This document shows, piece after piece, positions 22,107-32,188 of a DNA stretch of 64,000 bases. The notes beneath the pieces were generated by a model. The model had not been told where the DNA came from and did not search any database. It worked only from the letters and a program-made list of their open reading frames with translations. The position numbers and the translations under genes were made by a program. The stretch comes from Buddleja alternifolia (taxonomy: Eukaryota; Streptophyta; Magnoliopsida; Lamiales; Scrophulariaceae): the NCBI GenBank assembly GCA_019426215.1, contig CM033397.1, positions 26,600,480 through 26,664,479 of the forward strand, in the 5' to 3' direction. Numbering within the stretch: position 1 is the first letter of the stretch; every line of letters starts with the position of its first letter.

Positions 22107-22730
22107 TCATAATTTAATGGACGCGAAATAGAGGCTGAGGCACCACTTCTCGATTGAAGTATATCTTTTCTCGGCATCATTCAACATCCTGCTCAAGTAG
22201 AAGACTGCTTGTTCGAATCCTCTATCATTTTCCTGTACCAAAAGACACCCAATCGAACTTTCTGCTGCTGATATATACAGCCGTAATTTCTTCCCTTTTC
22301 GAGAGGAAATTAACACCGAAAGTTGCGTTAGATATTCTTTTATCTTTTCAAAAGCATCCTGTTGTTCTCTTCTCCAAGTAAAGTTTTCTCCATCTTTCAG
22401 GTGTAAAAGTGGGGAGGATGCCTCTGTCTTGCCGGCTAGATTCGATATAAATCTCCGTAAAAAGTTGACTTGTCCGAGGAAACGCTGTAACTCTTTAGTC
22501 CCAATAGGTCTTGCTTCTAGAATCGCTTTAGATTTGTTTCGATCAACCTCTATACCTTTGTTATGGATTAGAAATCCCAAGAAGTTCCTTTCTTTTACTC
22601 CAAACGCGCATTTTAACGGATTCATCTTTAAACTGAAACGTCTTATTCGTTCGAAGATTTCGATCATAGATTCTATATGTTCTGTATGAGTTTGGGCTTT
22701 AACAACAATGTCATCGATGTACAGCTCCAT
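22107..22730 (-). pseudogene. A3 RT catalytic end and first RNase H
   Basis: Same content as A2 12305-12928: the YIDDIVV loop, RT thumb, and RNase H with ISAAESSIG and the TGA end. One visible difference is FTWRREQ here against FTWGREQ in A2. It shares the stop immediately upstream of YIDD. Confidence 0.86.
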
Positions 22731-23615
22731 TTACTTTCCAATGAGATCATGAAACATGTAGTCCATGGTTCTCTGATAGGTAGCCCCTGCATTTTTTAAA
22801 CCAAAAGGTATCGCTACCCATTCGAAAGTGCCTATAGCACCCGGGCATCGAAAGGCCATTTTATGTCTGTCGGCCTCGGCTATTTTCAATTGGTAATAAC
22901 CCGAGTAGCCATCCATAAAGGACAAATATTGATATCGGGCCGCTGCGTCCATCATAGTGTCAGCCATGGGTATCAGATATTTGTCTTTTGGCATAACTTT
23001 GTTTATGTCTCTGAAATCAATGCAAACTTGCACCTTTCCATTCTTTTTGATCACTGGGACTATGTTTGCTAACCATTCAACATATCTCGTTGGCCTAATC
23101 AATTTAGCTTCGACTAATTTTTCGATTTCTTCTTTAATTGCCCCCATTAAATCGGGTGATAACCGCCTTGGGGCTTGAATGATTGGCTTAAAATCAAATT
23201 TTATAGGCAATTCGTGTCGGGCTATCGACATATCTATTCCTGGTATTTCGTGATGAGCACATGCAAAACAATCTTTATAATCATGTAATATTTGGATTAG
23301 TTCATCTCTCTCACTCTGGCCCATTTTCAAGCTAATATAAGTTAGCCTGGGTTCTTCGAGTGTACAGAGATTAACACCTTCTAATGGGTCCTGGATATTC
23401 TGTCTGATATCCTCGTCAGGTTCTTTAATCCCTTCTTCGATTATATTTTCTTCGGTTTGATTCTGTTGTTCGAAACTATGTGCATCAAAATTCGAATTGT
23501 TCCCTTCAATTATATTTGCAGAATATTCGTGTAACTTCACATCAAGCTGTTCGAGTACTACCATTTTAAAAACATTATCTATTACATTCGAATGTTCGGT
23601 ACTATCCATAAACAC
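22731..23615 (-). pseudogene. A3 reverse transcriptase, N-terminal two thirds
   Basis: 294 residues as in A2, with DINKVMPKDK in place of DINKAMPKDK. All RT blocks up to MFHDLIGK are present, then the same TAA. The conserved RT fingers and palm motifs (VCIDFRDINK, FMDGYSGYYQ, FGLKNAGATY) make the call firm. Confidence 0.87.
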
Positions 23616-24642
23616 AGATTTCTACTTAATCTAGATTCCCCTTCGATCTGGGCACATCCCTTCGCCATAAGGTGGTCTTCGGTTCCTATTCTTCTTTTCT
23701 CACTGGTTATCTCCTCAGCCTTTTTGATGGTCGGGGCTGGTGAAACTTCCTTGTCTTTCATCTCGAGGCCTTCAACTCTGTACCTAGCATTCACAATTTG
23801 TGTATCAACAAAATATGAATAGCTTCAGCCTTAACTATTTTGAATTTAGCACCATTCCAACATATTAAAAATTGATGCAAAGTTGAAGGTAGACAACAAT
23901 TCTAGTGAATCCAGTCTCTATCGAGCAGTGTGTTAAAGGATGAGCTCGTTTTCACCATAAAAAATGCCGAGTATGAACTCATAGATCCTTCTTTAACTCT
24001 ACATGGTAGGACCCCCAATACTTTAGTTGTTTGTCCTGAAAAACCATAAATTGCCACGTCGGCAACCACTAAGTCTTTCGAGGACTTTCCTAGCGTTACT
24101 AGAGTGCTTTCGAGTAACACATTGACAATTGCCCCGTCGTCTACTAAAACTCTATTAATTTTAATTCCTTCGATTTCCACTTTGACATAGAGTGGTTTCA
24201 TATGGTTATTATTTATTATTTCTTTCGAAAATAATAACTCAAATGCATGTTCGTTTTCATTTTTTCTATTGTCAGTTTTATAATTGACAAACCTAAAACA
24301 AGGGGAATTACCTCCTCCTGGAGCAGTTAATGCTTCCAAGGTCTTTTCTTCCTCGTCTAGCTCGCCTTCTTTCACGGCAAATTCTGCTAGTAATATGGTT
24401 ACCATGTTACAGCCTGCTTCGTCTTCGAAATTCATAGCCCTTCGAACAGAGACTTCCTTTCCCTTTGTCTCCATCTCGTCCAGAGTATCATCTAAAAGCA
24501 TGTCCAAATCATCCCCTGACTCGAAACCACCTATGTCGTCTTCTCCTATCCCGACATTTTTCTTCTGAAGGCTCGCGTCCCTTATCTGATCGCTTAAACT
24601 GTCCATTTCTTTCTCGAAATCATCGGGGTTCGATTTCCCCAC
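23582..24642 (-). pseudogene. A3 aspartic protease region
   Basis: The 24642-23902 frame (246 residues) keeps INRVLVDDGAIVNVLLES, closer to the normal Tat protease active site than A2, followed by FSGQTTKVLGVLPCRVK and the MVKTSSSFNTLLDRDWIH end. The acidic N-terminal stretch precedes it. The 23794-23582 piece leads toward RT. Confidence 0.78.
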
Positions 24643-24653
24643 TATCTTCGATT

Positions 24654-25432
24654 TCAGGATCCCTTTGGCCAGAGCCTACTGCTGCATTCCCATCGCAACG
24701 GCGGCTCTCGAATAGGCCACCTGTTGGGCGATCGACTTTGCCATGTGATCTCTGCTGTGCTCAAAATTCCTGCGATAGTCATTTCCCCTTGGATGATTAG
24801 GCAGCAAACCTCGTCCCCTTTGTCCTCGAAAATGTCTTTGCGAAGGCATTGGACTCGGTAGTCTGTTGCCAAATTCCTGTCTCGACCTTTTACTCTAACT
24901 TTCCATCCTATGATAAGCGGGGACTCAATTGGGGTCGTTTTCAATTACCTGTAACCTTACCAACTCGTAGTGGAGAGTATCAGCACAGTGATGGCACAAA
25001 GCTTTTTGTAGTTTGGTCAAATTATTCACCATTCGAACGGGTGTTTCGTACTTGGTTTCACACAGGGGCATTTCGAGCACCTGTTTGTAAGTTCTCTCTT
25101 CATCTTTTGAATTCTCTCTAGGAGGTTCGATTTCCTCCTGTTTCTCTTTTAACTTTCCCTCTGGGGTCAATCCCAGAATCTCCTCTCTGTCGAGGGCAAC
25201 GTGATCAGACCCCTCTCGAGCCGCTTAGTAGTGAAGCGTCTGAAGATTTGGCATTGATCTGTAGTATGGTGTTCATGTGCCATCTGCACATCCCTTCTAG
25301 ACCATCGTCTTTGACCTTCGAGAAAGTCAATATCCCTTCGTTGATCAGGCGATTGAAAGTCCTGATTGCTACTTTGGTTTTGATTGTGGCCTGAGACACA
25401 GAACATTCAAGAGTGTTAATTTCGAGACTCAT
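24654..25432 (-). pseudogene. A3 gag-protease spacer region
   Basis: Same broken frames as in A2 (25432-25205, 25406-25167, 25170-24925, 24944-24654), with a handful of substitutions. No recognised domain. It is placed by position between the Gag C-x2-H motif and the protease. Confidence 0.6.
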
Positions 25433-25492
25433 AATGGGAAAAGGATCTTCATCTATATTGGTTTTTTGTACATCAGGGAAAATTAAGTCTTT

Positions 25493-26205
25493 CTAATCTA
25501 TTTTTTCTTGGATTAAATTTTGGAATAAAATGCAATCGTTCATGTCGTGTGAGAAAGCATTGTGCCATTTACAATATGGTTTTCCTTTTATTTCAGATTT
25601 CGAAGGAATTCGATGCTTTCCTTTAAATTTTAACTTTTTGTTAGCTAATAACCAGTCGAAAATGTGTTCAGCTTTTGTTACATAGAAAGTATAATTCTTT
25701 TCTTTCTTAGTTTGTAATGACCCAGTCTCCATACAGTACTTTGGTTCAAGGGCTCCACATTGAAAGGGAGGCCCTTTCACAAATTCTACAAGGCCGACTT
25801 CATACGCCTCTTCGAACACCAATGGGGTTCCTATTTCAAAGGCATTAAAGCCATGGTATTTTCTATTATTTTCCTCTCTAAGCATGTTTTCGTATCTTAT
25901 GGCACTTTCGGCTAAGCTTCTAAAATCAACAAAGGGCATACCATCGAATCTCAGCCTATATTCGAAGGTCATGTCCTATTGGGCTAACTGTACAAACTCA
26001 ATTTTGGGCGAATTAAGATGACACTTAACTCTTGTTTTCTTAAATCGTGTTAGGAATTCTTCGACTGACTTTCCTATATTCTGCCTTATCTTAGCGAGGT
26101 CACTCATCGATATCCCCGGATCTGTTCGAGCAAAATGATTTTGAAATTGGAACTGCATCTCGCCCCAATTATTTATGGAATTCGGGGTCAAACTTATATA
26201 CCAAT
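25493..26205 (-). pseudogene. A3 gag, C-terminal half
   Basis: Starts at the Athila target site inside the Gag core (WYISLTPNSINNWGEMQF) and continues with FKKTRVKCHLNSPKIEF, a stop near 25974, MTFEYRLRFDGMPF and CKWHNAFSHDMNDC. The N-terminal half, ending LRLFPSSLTGSAFNW, is at 38140-39322. The two halves meet exactly at the CCAAT target duplication. The apparent start at 26227 belongs to the LTR. Confidence 0.85.
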
Positions 26206-27145
26206 TGACACGACAAAATCCTAGCAAGAGAACTAGGTCGCGTAAGTAGTAAAGTGGATTTCTAAGTCCGGGGTTATCGTATCCGCAGGGACAACTATAA
26301 TCTAAGTACCAAGACTACTATATTACTCAATTCTAAGTTAAATCGGTCGATAGAAAGGTTGATTAACTAATTAATAAATACTAGAAAATAACTAAGGCAA
26401 CGTCACACCAAATAAAGGGAGGAAACAATAGAGAGAAGCGATCAAGGCACATGGTTCAACCGATTATGCATTTAGATTGTGATTTAGGTTCTATTGGATT
26501 ATTAGATTGATTTAGCTAAGGCGAAATTCCCTAACGTACGTACTACCCAATCTCTTGGCATAGCAACCCTACCCTTGGTAACGATTTCCTATATATCTCT
26601 ATATGAAAACCCGATTAACGAGGATGCATTTAAGGTCTAGGAATTCCCCACGTGAATGGAAAGCCACCTAAAGAAACCGAGTCTATCTCTAGTCGGTTTA
26701 ACTATAGGGTATTCAATGTTTATATCTTCCCTAGGTTATTATCTCTCGATCTCTAACCTAGGCATTTTATCAAACACTTGGTGATCAAGCAAATGTAGCA
26801 TTGAGATCAAATATTGAATACATAGCTAAAACCAAAATTAATCCAATAAACACCAACAAATCAACAATCAAAATAACATAAATGGCCTATCCATGGCCTC
26901 AATCAAACAAATTTAGCTCATATTCATGTCAAAAGTGCAAATATAAATCATATAAGTCATAGGAGATTTGAACAAATTCAAGAAACAAATATGTAAAAAC
27001 TCCCTAATTCTTGTAGAGATGTGGATTCCTTGTTGAATTCTCCATGTTTTGACCTTCAATCTTCTCTTCTAAGCTCCCTCTCTCTCTATTTTCGTGTGGT
27101 TGCTGATATCCAAGGTGAGTTAGGGTAAAAAATGGCTAAAAGAGG

Positions 27146-27154
27146 TATTTATAG
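27146..27154 (-). promoter_or_regulatory. TATA box of the Athila LTR (left copy)
   Basis: The minus strand reads CCTATAAATACC, a textbook plant TATA box, 18 bp downstream in the sense of the element from the GC palindrome array. The same box is at 37809-37817 in the 5' LTR, where it would drive the genomic RNA. Confidence 0.75.
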
Positions 27155-27172
27155 GCCAACACTGCCACCTCG

Positions 27173-27289
27173 AACGCCGCGGCGTTGGCTACTGCTTGTG
27201 AACGCCGCGGCGTTCGCTTGTTTGAACGCCGCGGCGTTGGCTACTGCTTGTGAACGCCGCGGCGTTCGCTTGTTGAACGCCGCGGCGTT
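27173..27289. repeat. Five perfect AACGCCGCGGCGTT palindromes, Athila 3' LTR
   Basis: Copies at 27173-27186, 27201-27214, 27225-27238, 27253-27266 and 27276-27289, all perfect. Spacers alternate between a 14-base type (GGCTACTGCTTGTG) and a 9-10-base type (CGCTTGTTTG or CGCTTGTTG), so the array is two 52-base units plus a half. It is a GC island in an AT-rich LTR, immediately upstream of the TATA box. Confidence 0.93.
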
Positions 27290-27476
27290 GCCTTGAAAAA
27301 TTCCAAAAATTGTTTCATTTTTCCTTCGGTTCTTGCTCTTTCCTCCGGCTGTTAACCCAATCTGAAAAGTCAAAGCAAACCGGGTTCAAAGCATCATATG
27401 TGATCAAATTATTAAAGAAACAATCAAAATTAAGTTGATAAAAGGGGTAAAACTTGTGTAAAAATAACATATATCA

Positions 27477-27488
27477 ACTACCCCCAAA
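27477..27488 (-). other. Polypurine tract of the Athila element
   Basis: The minus strand reads GTTTGGGGGTAGT directly next to the 3' LTR. This is the expected plus-strand primer site. Confidence 0.8.
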
Positions 27489-29104
27489 CTTAGCTTTGAT
27501 CGTCCTCGATCAAATAGAATCAAGCGCACACATGAAGATTGAAAAGTTAATTTGCCAAATCATACACACCACAACAAGCATTATACCTTCTGAGAAGTTT
27601 TGGAATAGTCACCCAAAGCTTTGAACATTCAACAATTCAAAAACCACACAAAATCTTAGTTTCCATCCCTAAATCATGAACTCCCACATCCATATTCATG
27701 TCAAGAGCACACTTTAGAAAAGATTATGCAAATCAACTGGAAAGTAAAGACATTGAAACAATTCAATATTCGTTAACTCATCGGTGTGTATAAAGTGCAA
27801 AAGTCACAATCAAAAGGTCTTTCCGGCTTGTAACGTAAGGCTAGGTGATGGCTAGGACCGGAAGATATGGATAAAGTGACTAAGTCAAGAGAGCCTATAC
27901 TCAAAATCATCAATCTAAATTCGCAAATAGACTACACAAACTTTCACAACTTATCACTTATCCCTTTTTCATTCTCTTTTGCCTTTCAACTTACAACCCC
28001 CAAACTTGTTTCCTTTCATATCGGGTTGTACACAGAATTCCAAGCCAAATGATCAAAATGAGTGCCAAGATTCAAGCCTAGTCGAGAGCACAATTTTTTT
28101 TTTTTTTTCATATATATATATCTCTCTCTCGACTATTTAGCCCATTGCTCAAGTTTTCATTTCATCCCCTTTTTTTACATAATACTTCAAACCTCAAATA
28201 TCCCAACATAGCCAAAACATCACTATCTAACTCATGTACATTCAAATCAAAACAAGGTGACTACCCATATTCAAGTCAAATGATATGAAGTTCTAAACTC
28301 TCTTGATTGGGTGCAAGACATTGTTTTTCTTTTAGGCTAGAAGGTGGTTGTCTTGGCATATGAAATAAAGACGAATGGTGGTTTCTAGTATGCTTAGCAC
28401 ACTCCATTCTTATCAATACGGCTCAAATCAAGGTCTAGAGATTATGCAATATAGAGAAGGCCAAAATGTAAGGCTAACAACAATGAAAGATGGCCTAAAT
28501 CATTTTATGACTTTACAACATTAATACACACTTCAAAAATCAACAAAATTGAAAGTTCAACGTTTTAAGCCTGCAAGAATTCGCATAAACATGACTAAAA
28601 AGGGCTTTCAAGTCACAATATATGACATGTTGACCACAGACAAGGAACTTTGACTTCGACAAAGTAGAGATATTCGAATGCATTCTGTTCTTATGCAAGG
28701 GTACACTCAACAAAAAAAAAAAAAAAAAAAAACACGAGCAACATGCAAAAATGTACGCCCACCCCCAAACTGAAATGAAACAGTGTCCTCAATGTTGCAA
28801 AACTTAAGTAGAGGAGAGGGAAAAACGATACATCCCTGAAATTTAGAGAACGGAGGGAGAAAGGTGGCGTCTCAGATCCCGGAGTCAAATCATTATTAAA
28901 ACCTGCCGGAAGGAAAACTCAAGTGACCCACATCAACGCATGAAGATGAACAATAGAGCATGAAAGAGAAGCAAAAACACGAAAACGCAAACAAAACCAA
29001 AGGAAACAGTACAAGCATCAAGTACAAAAGAGTTACAGCCAATCATAACATAGTAAAGTAGATAATTAAAAAGGCAAAAGCTCTCAAATGACGTCAACAT
29101 CCGA
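27489..29104. other. Athila 3' noncoding region
   Basis: 1.6 kb between the additional ORF and the 3' LTR. It holds a poly-T/(AT)/(CT) microsatellite at about 28094-28130 and a run of 21 A at 28712-28732. The part up to 28627 also exists in the first block copy. No coding frame is convincing. Confidence 0.7.
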
Positions 29105-30364
29105 CTACTCATCCGACGCCGTCTCGTCCTCGTCAGTCTCATCATCCTCATCGTCCTCACCCTCCTCGTCATTTTCAGGGACGGCAGCGGGCTCTGGAGG
29201 CTGGGGGTGAGGGTGTAGTGGAGCAAGCGGATCAAACTGGGGAAACTCGGGCCAAACGCCGGGCCAAGGGCCAAATGCATTAGCCCGAATAGCACTCTCC
29301 ATAAACTGCCATCGGCTGTGTGCGTCCCATCGTGCAGCAAGAATATTCTGATCAATACGTGTCATCTTGTGATCCAACTCAACTGCCCACTGCGGGACAT
29401 CAGACGCTACACCGGAAGAAGAGGAAACACGCTGTGGGGCTTTGCGACGTGGCGGAGCAGGCAGAGCGGGGGCGGTGGTGGATGATGTGGCAGTGGGTCG
29501 GCAGGCACGGTGACCAGAACGAGCAGCGATAGTCTCGGCTTGGCAAATCTGTGTGTATGAAATAATCCGGCGCGGCACCTCAACATGCTCCATCGGCGAG
29601 TACTGGACGCCGGCGTTCTTGCACAGTGCGGTGATGAGGGAGGGGAAACAAAGATTCTTCTTGGCACCAGAACACTCAATGATGGACTGAATCAATTGTT
29701 GCTTAATCAGTTTGCCCACGTTGATGTTGAGACCATGATGAATAGCATAGACAACCTCGACTCGCTCGCGAGTAGCTGTGCTCAAAGATAATGTCGGGAT
29801 GAGGCGAGCGCAAACAAAGTAATACCATGTGCGGGCCGTGGTGTTGAGGTTACATGCCTTGATTGAGATAGGACGGGAGTCCTTGAAACCTGTCCAAATA
29901 GACTCTGGATAACAAAGGGCAGAGTGGATTGCAGCATAATCAATGTCCTTTAAAAACGTCTCAAACTGATCCTGGCGAGGGATGGGGATGTGAAGTACTT
30001 CATTGATTTTTGTGGAAGAAATGGTAACATTCCGCCCCCTGACCTGAACAGAGACTAAACGGTGTACGTTTTCGGGCTTGCCGGTGGCATTGGCATAAAA
30101 TTCTTTGACTAAAGGAATAATAGCCTCCCCGGGCTGCGTAGCAAACTCAAACCAACCTCGATTCCTAATATTCGTCCTGAATGGTTCAATCGAACAATCC
30201 AACGCTCGCTCATCCACCACATTCTTCTTTGTCAATTTTTCGGAAAAACAAACAGAGGCGGCGAGGCTAACAAATTTATCACAATCATACAGCGGGTCAT
30301 CCGCTGGAGTAGAAGTATTCACTTTAGCCTTGCCTTTGTTTCCCTTAGAAAGTCGCGGGCTCAT
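29105..30364 (-). CDS. Additional (env-position) ORF of the Athila element
   Basis: Located between pol and the 3' LTR on the sense strand, the position of the so-called env-like ORF of Athila elements. I take ATG 30364 (MSPRLSKGNKGKAKVN) as start; an in-frame upstream ATG exists at 30451. The protein is about 419 residues. The body (WFEFATQPGEAIIPLVKEFY, VRGRNVTISSTKINEVLHIP, RTWYYFVCARLIPT, GLNINVGKLI) resembles the plant transposon-associated protein domain found in many Athila elements. Then come a Ser/Thr/Ala/Pro-rich linker and an acidic tail (EEGEDDEDDETDEDETASDE). I see no signal peptide or clear membrane helix, so a true envelope role is not supported. The frame is intact. Confidence 0.72.
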   Translation of the reverse strand: MSPRLSKGNKGKAKVNTSTPADDPLYDCDKFVSLAASVCFSEKLTKKNVVDERALDCSIEPFRTNIRNRGWFEFATQPGEAIIPLVKEFYANATGKPENVHRLVSVQVRGRNVTISSTKINEVLHIPIPRQDQFETFLKDIDYAAIHSALCYPESIWTGFKDSRPISIKACNLNTTARTWYYFVCARLIPTLSLSTATRERVEVVYAIHHGLNINVGKLIKQQLIQSIIECSGAKKNLCFPSLITALCKNAGVQYSPMEHVEVPRRIISYTQICQAETIAARSGHRACRPTATSSTTAPALPAPPRRKAPQRVSSSSGVASDVPQWAVELDHKMTRIDQNILAARWDAHSRWQFMESAIRANAFGPWPGVWPEFPQFDPLAPLHPHPQPPEPAAVPENDEEGEDDEDDETDEDETASDE

Positions 30365-30451
30365 TTTCAACCCCCTAACACTAGGCAACACGTATCCAAG
30401 ATAGAACGCTCTAGTCACCCACACGACTGATTTCAAACTCGGTATCCCCAA

Positions 30452-31318
30452 ACTTCTTCAACAAATCACTCCCACAACCAAATTTTGCTCAACTCAACAA
30501 GCACAACAAGCTCACGAATGGAATGGTTAAAACGAGCAAGAAAAGAAAACCCACAAAATTCAATCAACCCGAATGATGCTCGCAACTACCAACCAAATGC
30601 ACGATATCATCAACAATCCAATACTTAAAATTAATTTGCACCCCACAATTTACCACAAAGAATATATGTACCTTAATCCAAAATGGGTAGACAATTATCA
30701 CAAAGTGATGTATGAAGCTATTACGTTGCCCAAAGAGATGAAAATGCAAGGTAAAGTCCGGTGGTGGCGGCACAATTCCGGCGGCGGCGGTGGGGAGTCG
30801 TGAATGTGGATTTTCGGCCGAAATTTTGATTTTTGATCGGTGGGAAGTGTAAGAAATCGGTTGGGAAGTGTGGATTCAAGATGAATTGGAGAGAGATTGA
30901 GTGATGTGGGAGGAATTTGGATTTTTTTGAAGGGGGGGGGGGGGGGGGGGGGGGGAGAGTTAGGGTTTGAAAGAAAGAAAAAGTTGTAAGGGAAATGGGG
31001 AAAAGGGAAAGCTGCTGGGCATATATGCATCGAACGCCGCGGCGTTGGGATGCAGTAGCGAACGCCGCGGCGTTGAGTCAACCCGATTTTTTTTTTTTTT
31101 TTTTTTTTTAAGGAAAGGGCTGCTGGCGTCGAATTGTGCGAATGAATGGAAAACCTGCAAACACGATGAAAACACATCGTAAAAATATTAAACAGAAACA
31201 AAACGAAGAAAAGACAAAGTGAAATGAAAGGAAAATAAATAAAATAAAACAAAAAAAAGAACTTGGGTTGCCTCCCAAGAAGCGCTTGTTTATAGTCGTT
31301 AGCTTGACGTAGGTGCAA
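30452..31318. other. Athila spacer between pol and the additional ORF
   Basis: Noncoding. It contains the AAGCGCTTCTTGGGAGG type motif just after pol (about 31270-31290 on the minus strand), a run of 23 T (31087-31109), a run of 24 G (30932-30955) and two GC palindromes (31033-31074). The frames seen on both strands are low-complexity shadows. Confidence 0.7.
31021..31074 (-). promoter_or_regulatory. Inverted two-copy palindrome module with TATA-like sequence
   Basis: Perfect AACGCCGCGGCGTT at 31033-31046 and 31061-31074 with a 14-base spacer. Reversed, the spacer is CGCTACTGCATCCC, matching the GGCTACTGCTTGTG spacer of the LTR array, so the module is LTR-like but inverted. On the element sense strand it is followed within 6 bases by ATATAT, about 660 bases upstream of the additional ORF. 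A second promoter is an inference only. Confidence 0.45.
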
Positions 31319-32188
31319 TCAATGTGGTGGGTCAACGAGGGTAACGTGCACATGGTCCCTCATACAACCATTTCCTTCATAGTGTTTCAAACGGTGGCCA
31401 TTAACAATGAAAGAACCCTTTGTTTCGTGTGAAATTTCAACCGCACCGGAGGGGTAAACTTTCATGACAGTGAAAGGTCCTGACCATTTAGAGCGTAGTT
31501 TACCGGGAAAAAGTCGGAGGCGGGAATTGAATAAAAGGACCTGTTCTCCCTCGGTAAACTCCCTCGGTGTGATGCGCTTGTCGTGCCAGCGTTTTGTTCG
31601 TTCCTTGTAGATTTTTGCGTTTTCATAGGCCTCCTGTCGGAACTCATCCAGCTCGTTCAATTGCAACAACCTGTGTTTGCCAACATCTTGCAAATCAAAA
31701 TTAAGCAATTTAATTGCCCAAAATGCCCTATGCTCTAGCTCAACGGGTAGGTGGCAAGCTTTCCCAAAAACGAGTCGGTAAGGTGACATGCCAATAGGTG
31801 TCTTAAACGCAGTTCGATATGCCCACAGGGCATCATCTAACTTAAGAGACCAATCTTTTCGAGATGAATTCACCGTTTTCTCAAGGATGCGTTTAAGTTC
31901 CCGATTGGACACTTCAACTTGACCACTCGTTTGAGGGTGGTACGGTGTGGAAATCTTTTGTGTGACACCATATTTTTGCAAAAGATTATCAAACTGTTTG
32001 TTGCAAAAATGAGTGCCACCATCACTTATAATGGCTCGAGGGGTACCGAAACGCGTGAAAATGTGTTTTTTCAAAAATTTAACTACCACCCTTGAATCAT
32101 TCGTACGTAAAGCCTCCGCTTCGACCCATTTAGACAGATAATCAACGGCATTTCGTGTTTCCTCGAAATATTCCCTGTTCTTTGGCAT
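31319..32188 (-). pseudogene. Athila integrase, core and C-terminal part
   Basis: Integrase would insert element DNA into the genome. The frame from about 32140 shows [35 protein letters not shown] (second catalytic Asp) and [16 protein letters not shown] (catalytic Glu), then [20 protein letters not shown] and a C-terminal region ending [11 protein letters not shown]. The segment expected between HEMPL and VDYLSKW, with the DFMGP motif and first catalytic Asp, is missing. Roughly 30 residues are gone and the frame changes at about 32140. The first residues of this frame ([13 protein letters not shown]) are an out-of-frame reading of upstream sequence. Confidence 0.87.

Larger units (their letters stand above)
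18779..26205 (-). mobile_element. Tat-like gypsy element A3, left part, second copy of the block
   Basis: Second copy of A2 in the same orientation: antisense gene remnant, integrase, RNase H domains, RT, protease and half of gag, then the CCAAT target duplication (26201-26205) and the complete Athila element. The rest of A3 (gag N-terminus, PBS, 5' LTR) lies at 38140-40235. Amino-acid differences from A2 are few, for example Tyr/His and Leu/Ile as the only two in the 447-residue RNase H-integrase frame. Confidence 0.88.
26206..27476 (-). repeat. Athila 3' LTR (1271 bp)
   Basis: Left LTR, from TGACACGACAAAATCC to TAACATATATCA on the plus strand. It carries a promoter-like TATA box, five GC palindromes and a 28-base (CT)-rich stretch (27075-27090). 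It differs from the right LTR by only a few substitutions and one missing A near 26389. Confidence 0.92.

Noticed and set aside
27173..27289. Palindrome array as a CRISPR or a phage-type repeat
   Set aside because: The spacers repeat each other, the setting is a plant LTR next to a TATA box, and no cas-like gene exists.
29105..30364. Calling the additional Athila ORF a viral envelope gene
   Set aside because: No signal peptide, no clear membrane segment and no cleavage motif seen. It fits the plant transposon-associated domain better.
30700..31353. Several low-complexity frames with Phe, Pro or Lys runs
   Set aside because: They are produced by the long T and G runs and purine-rich stretches of the Athila spacer, with no conserved motif.
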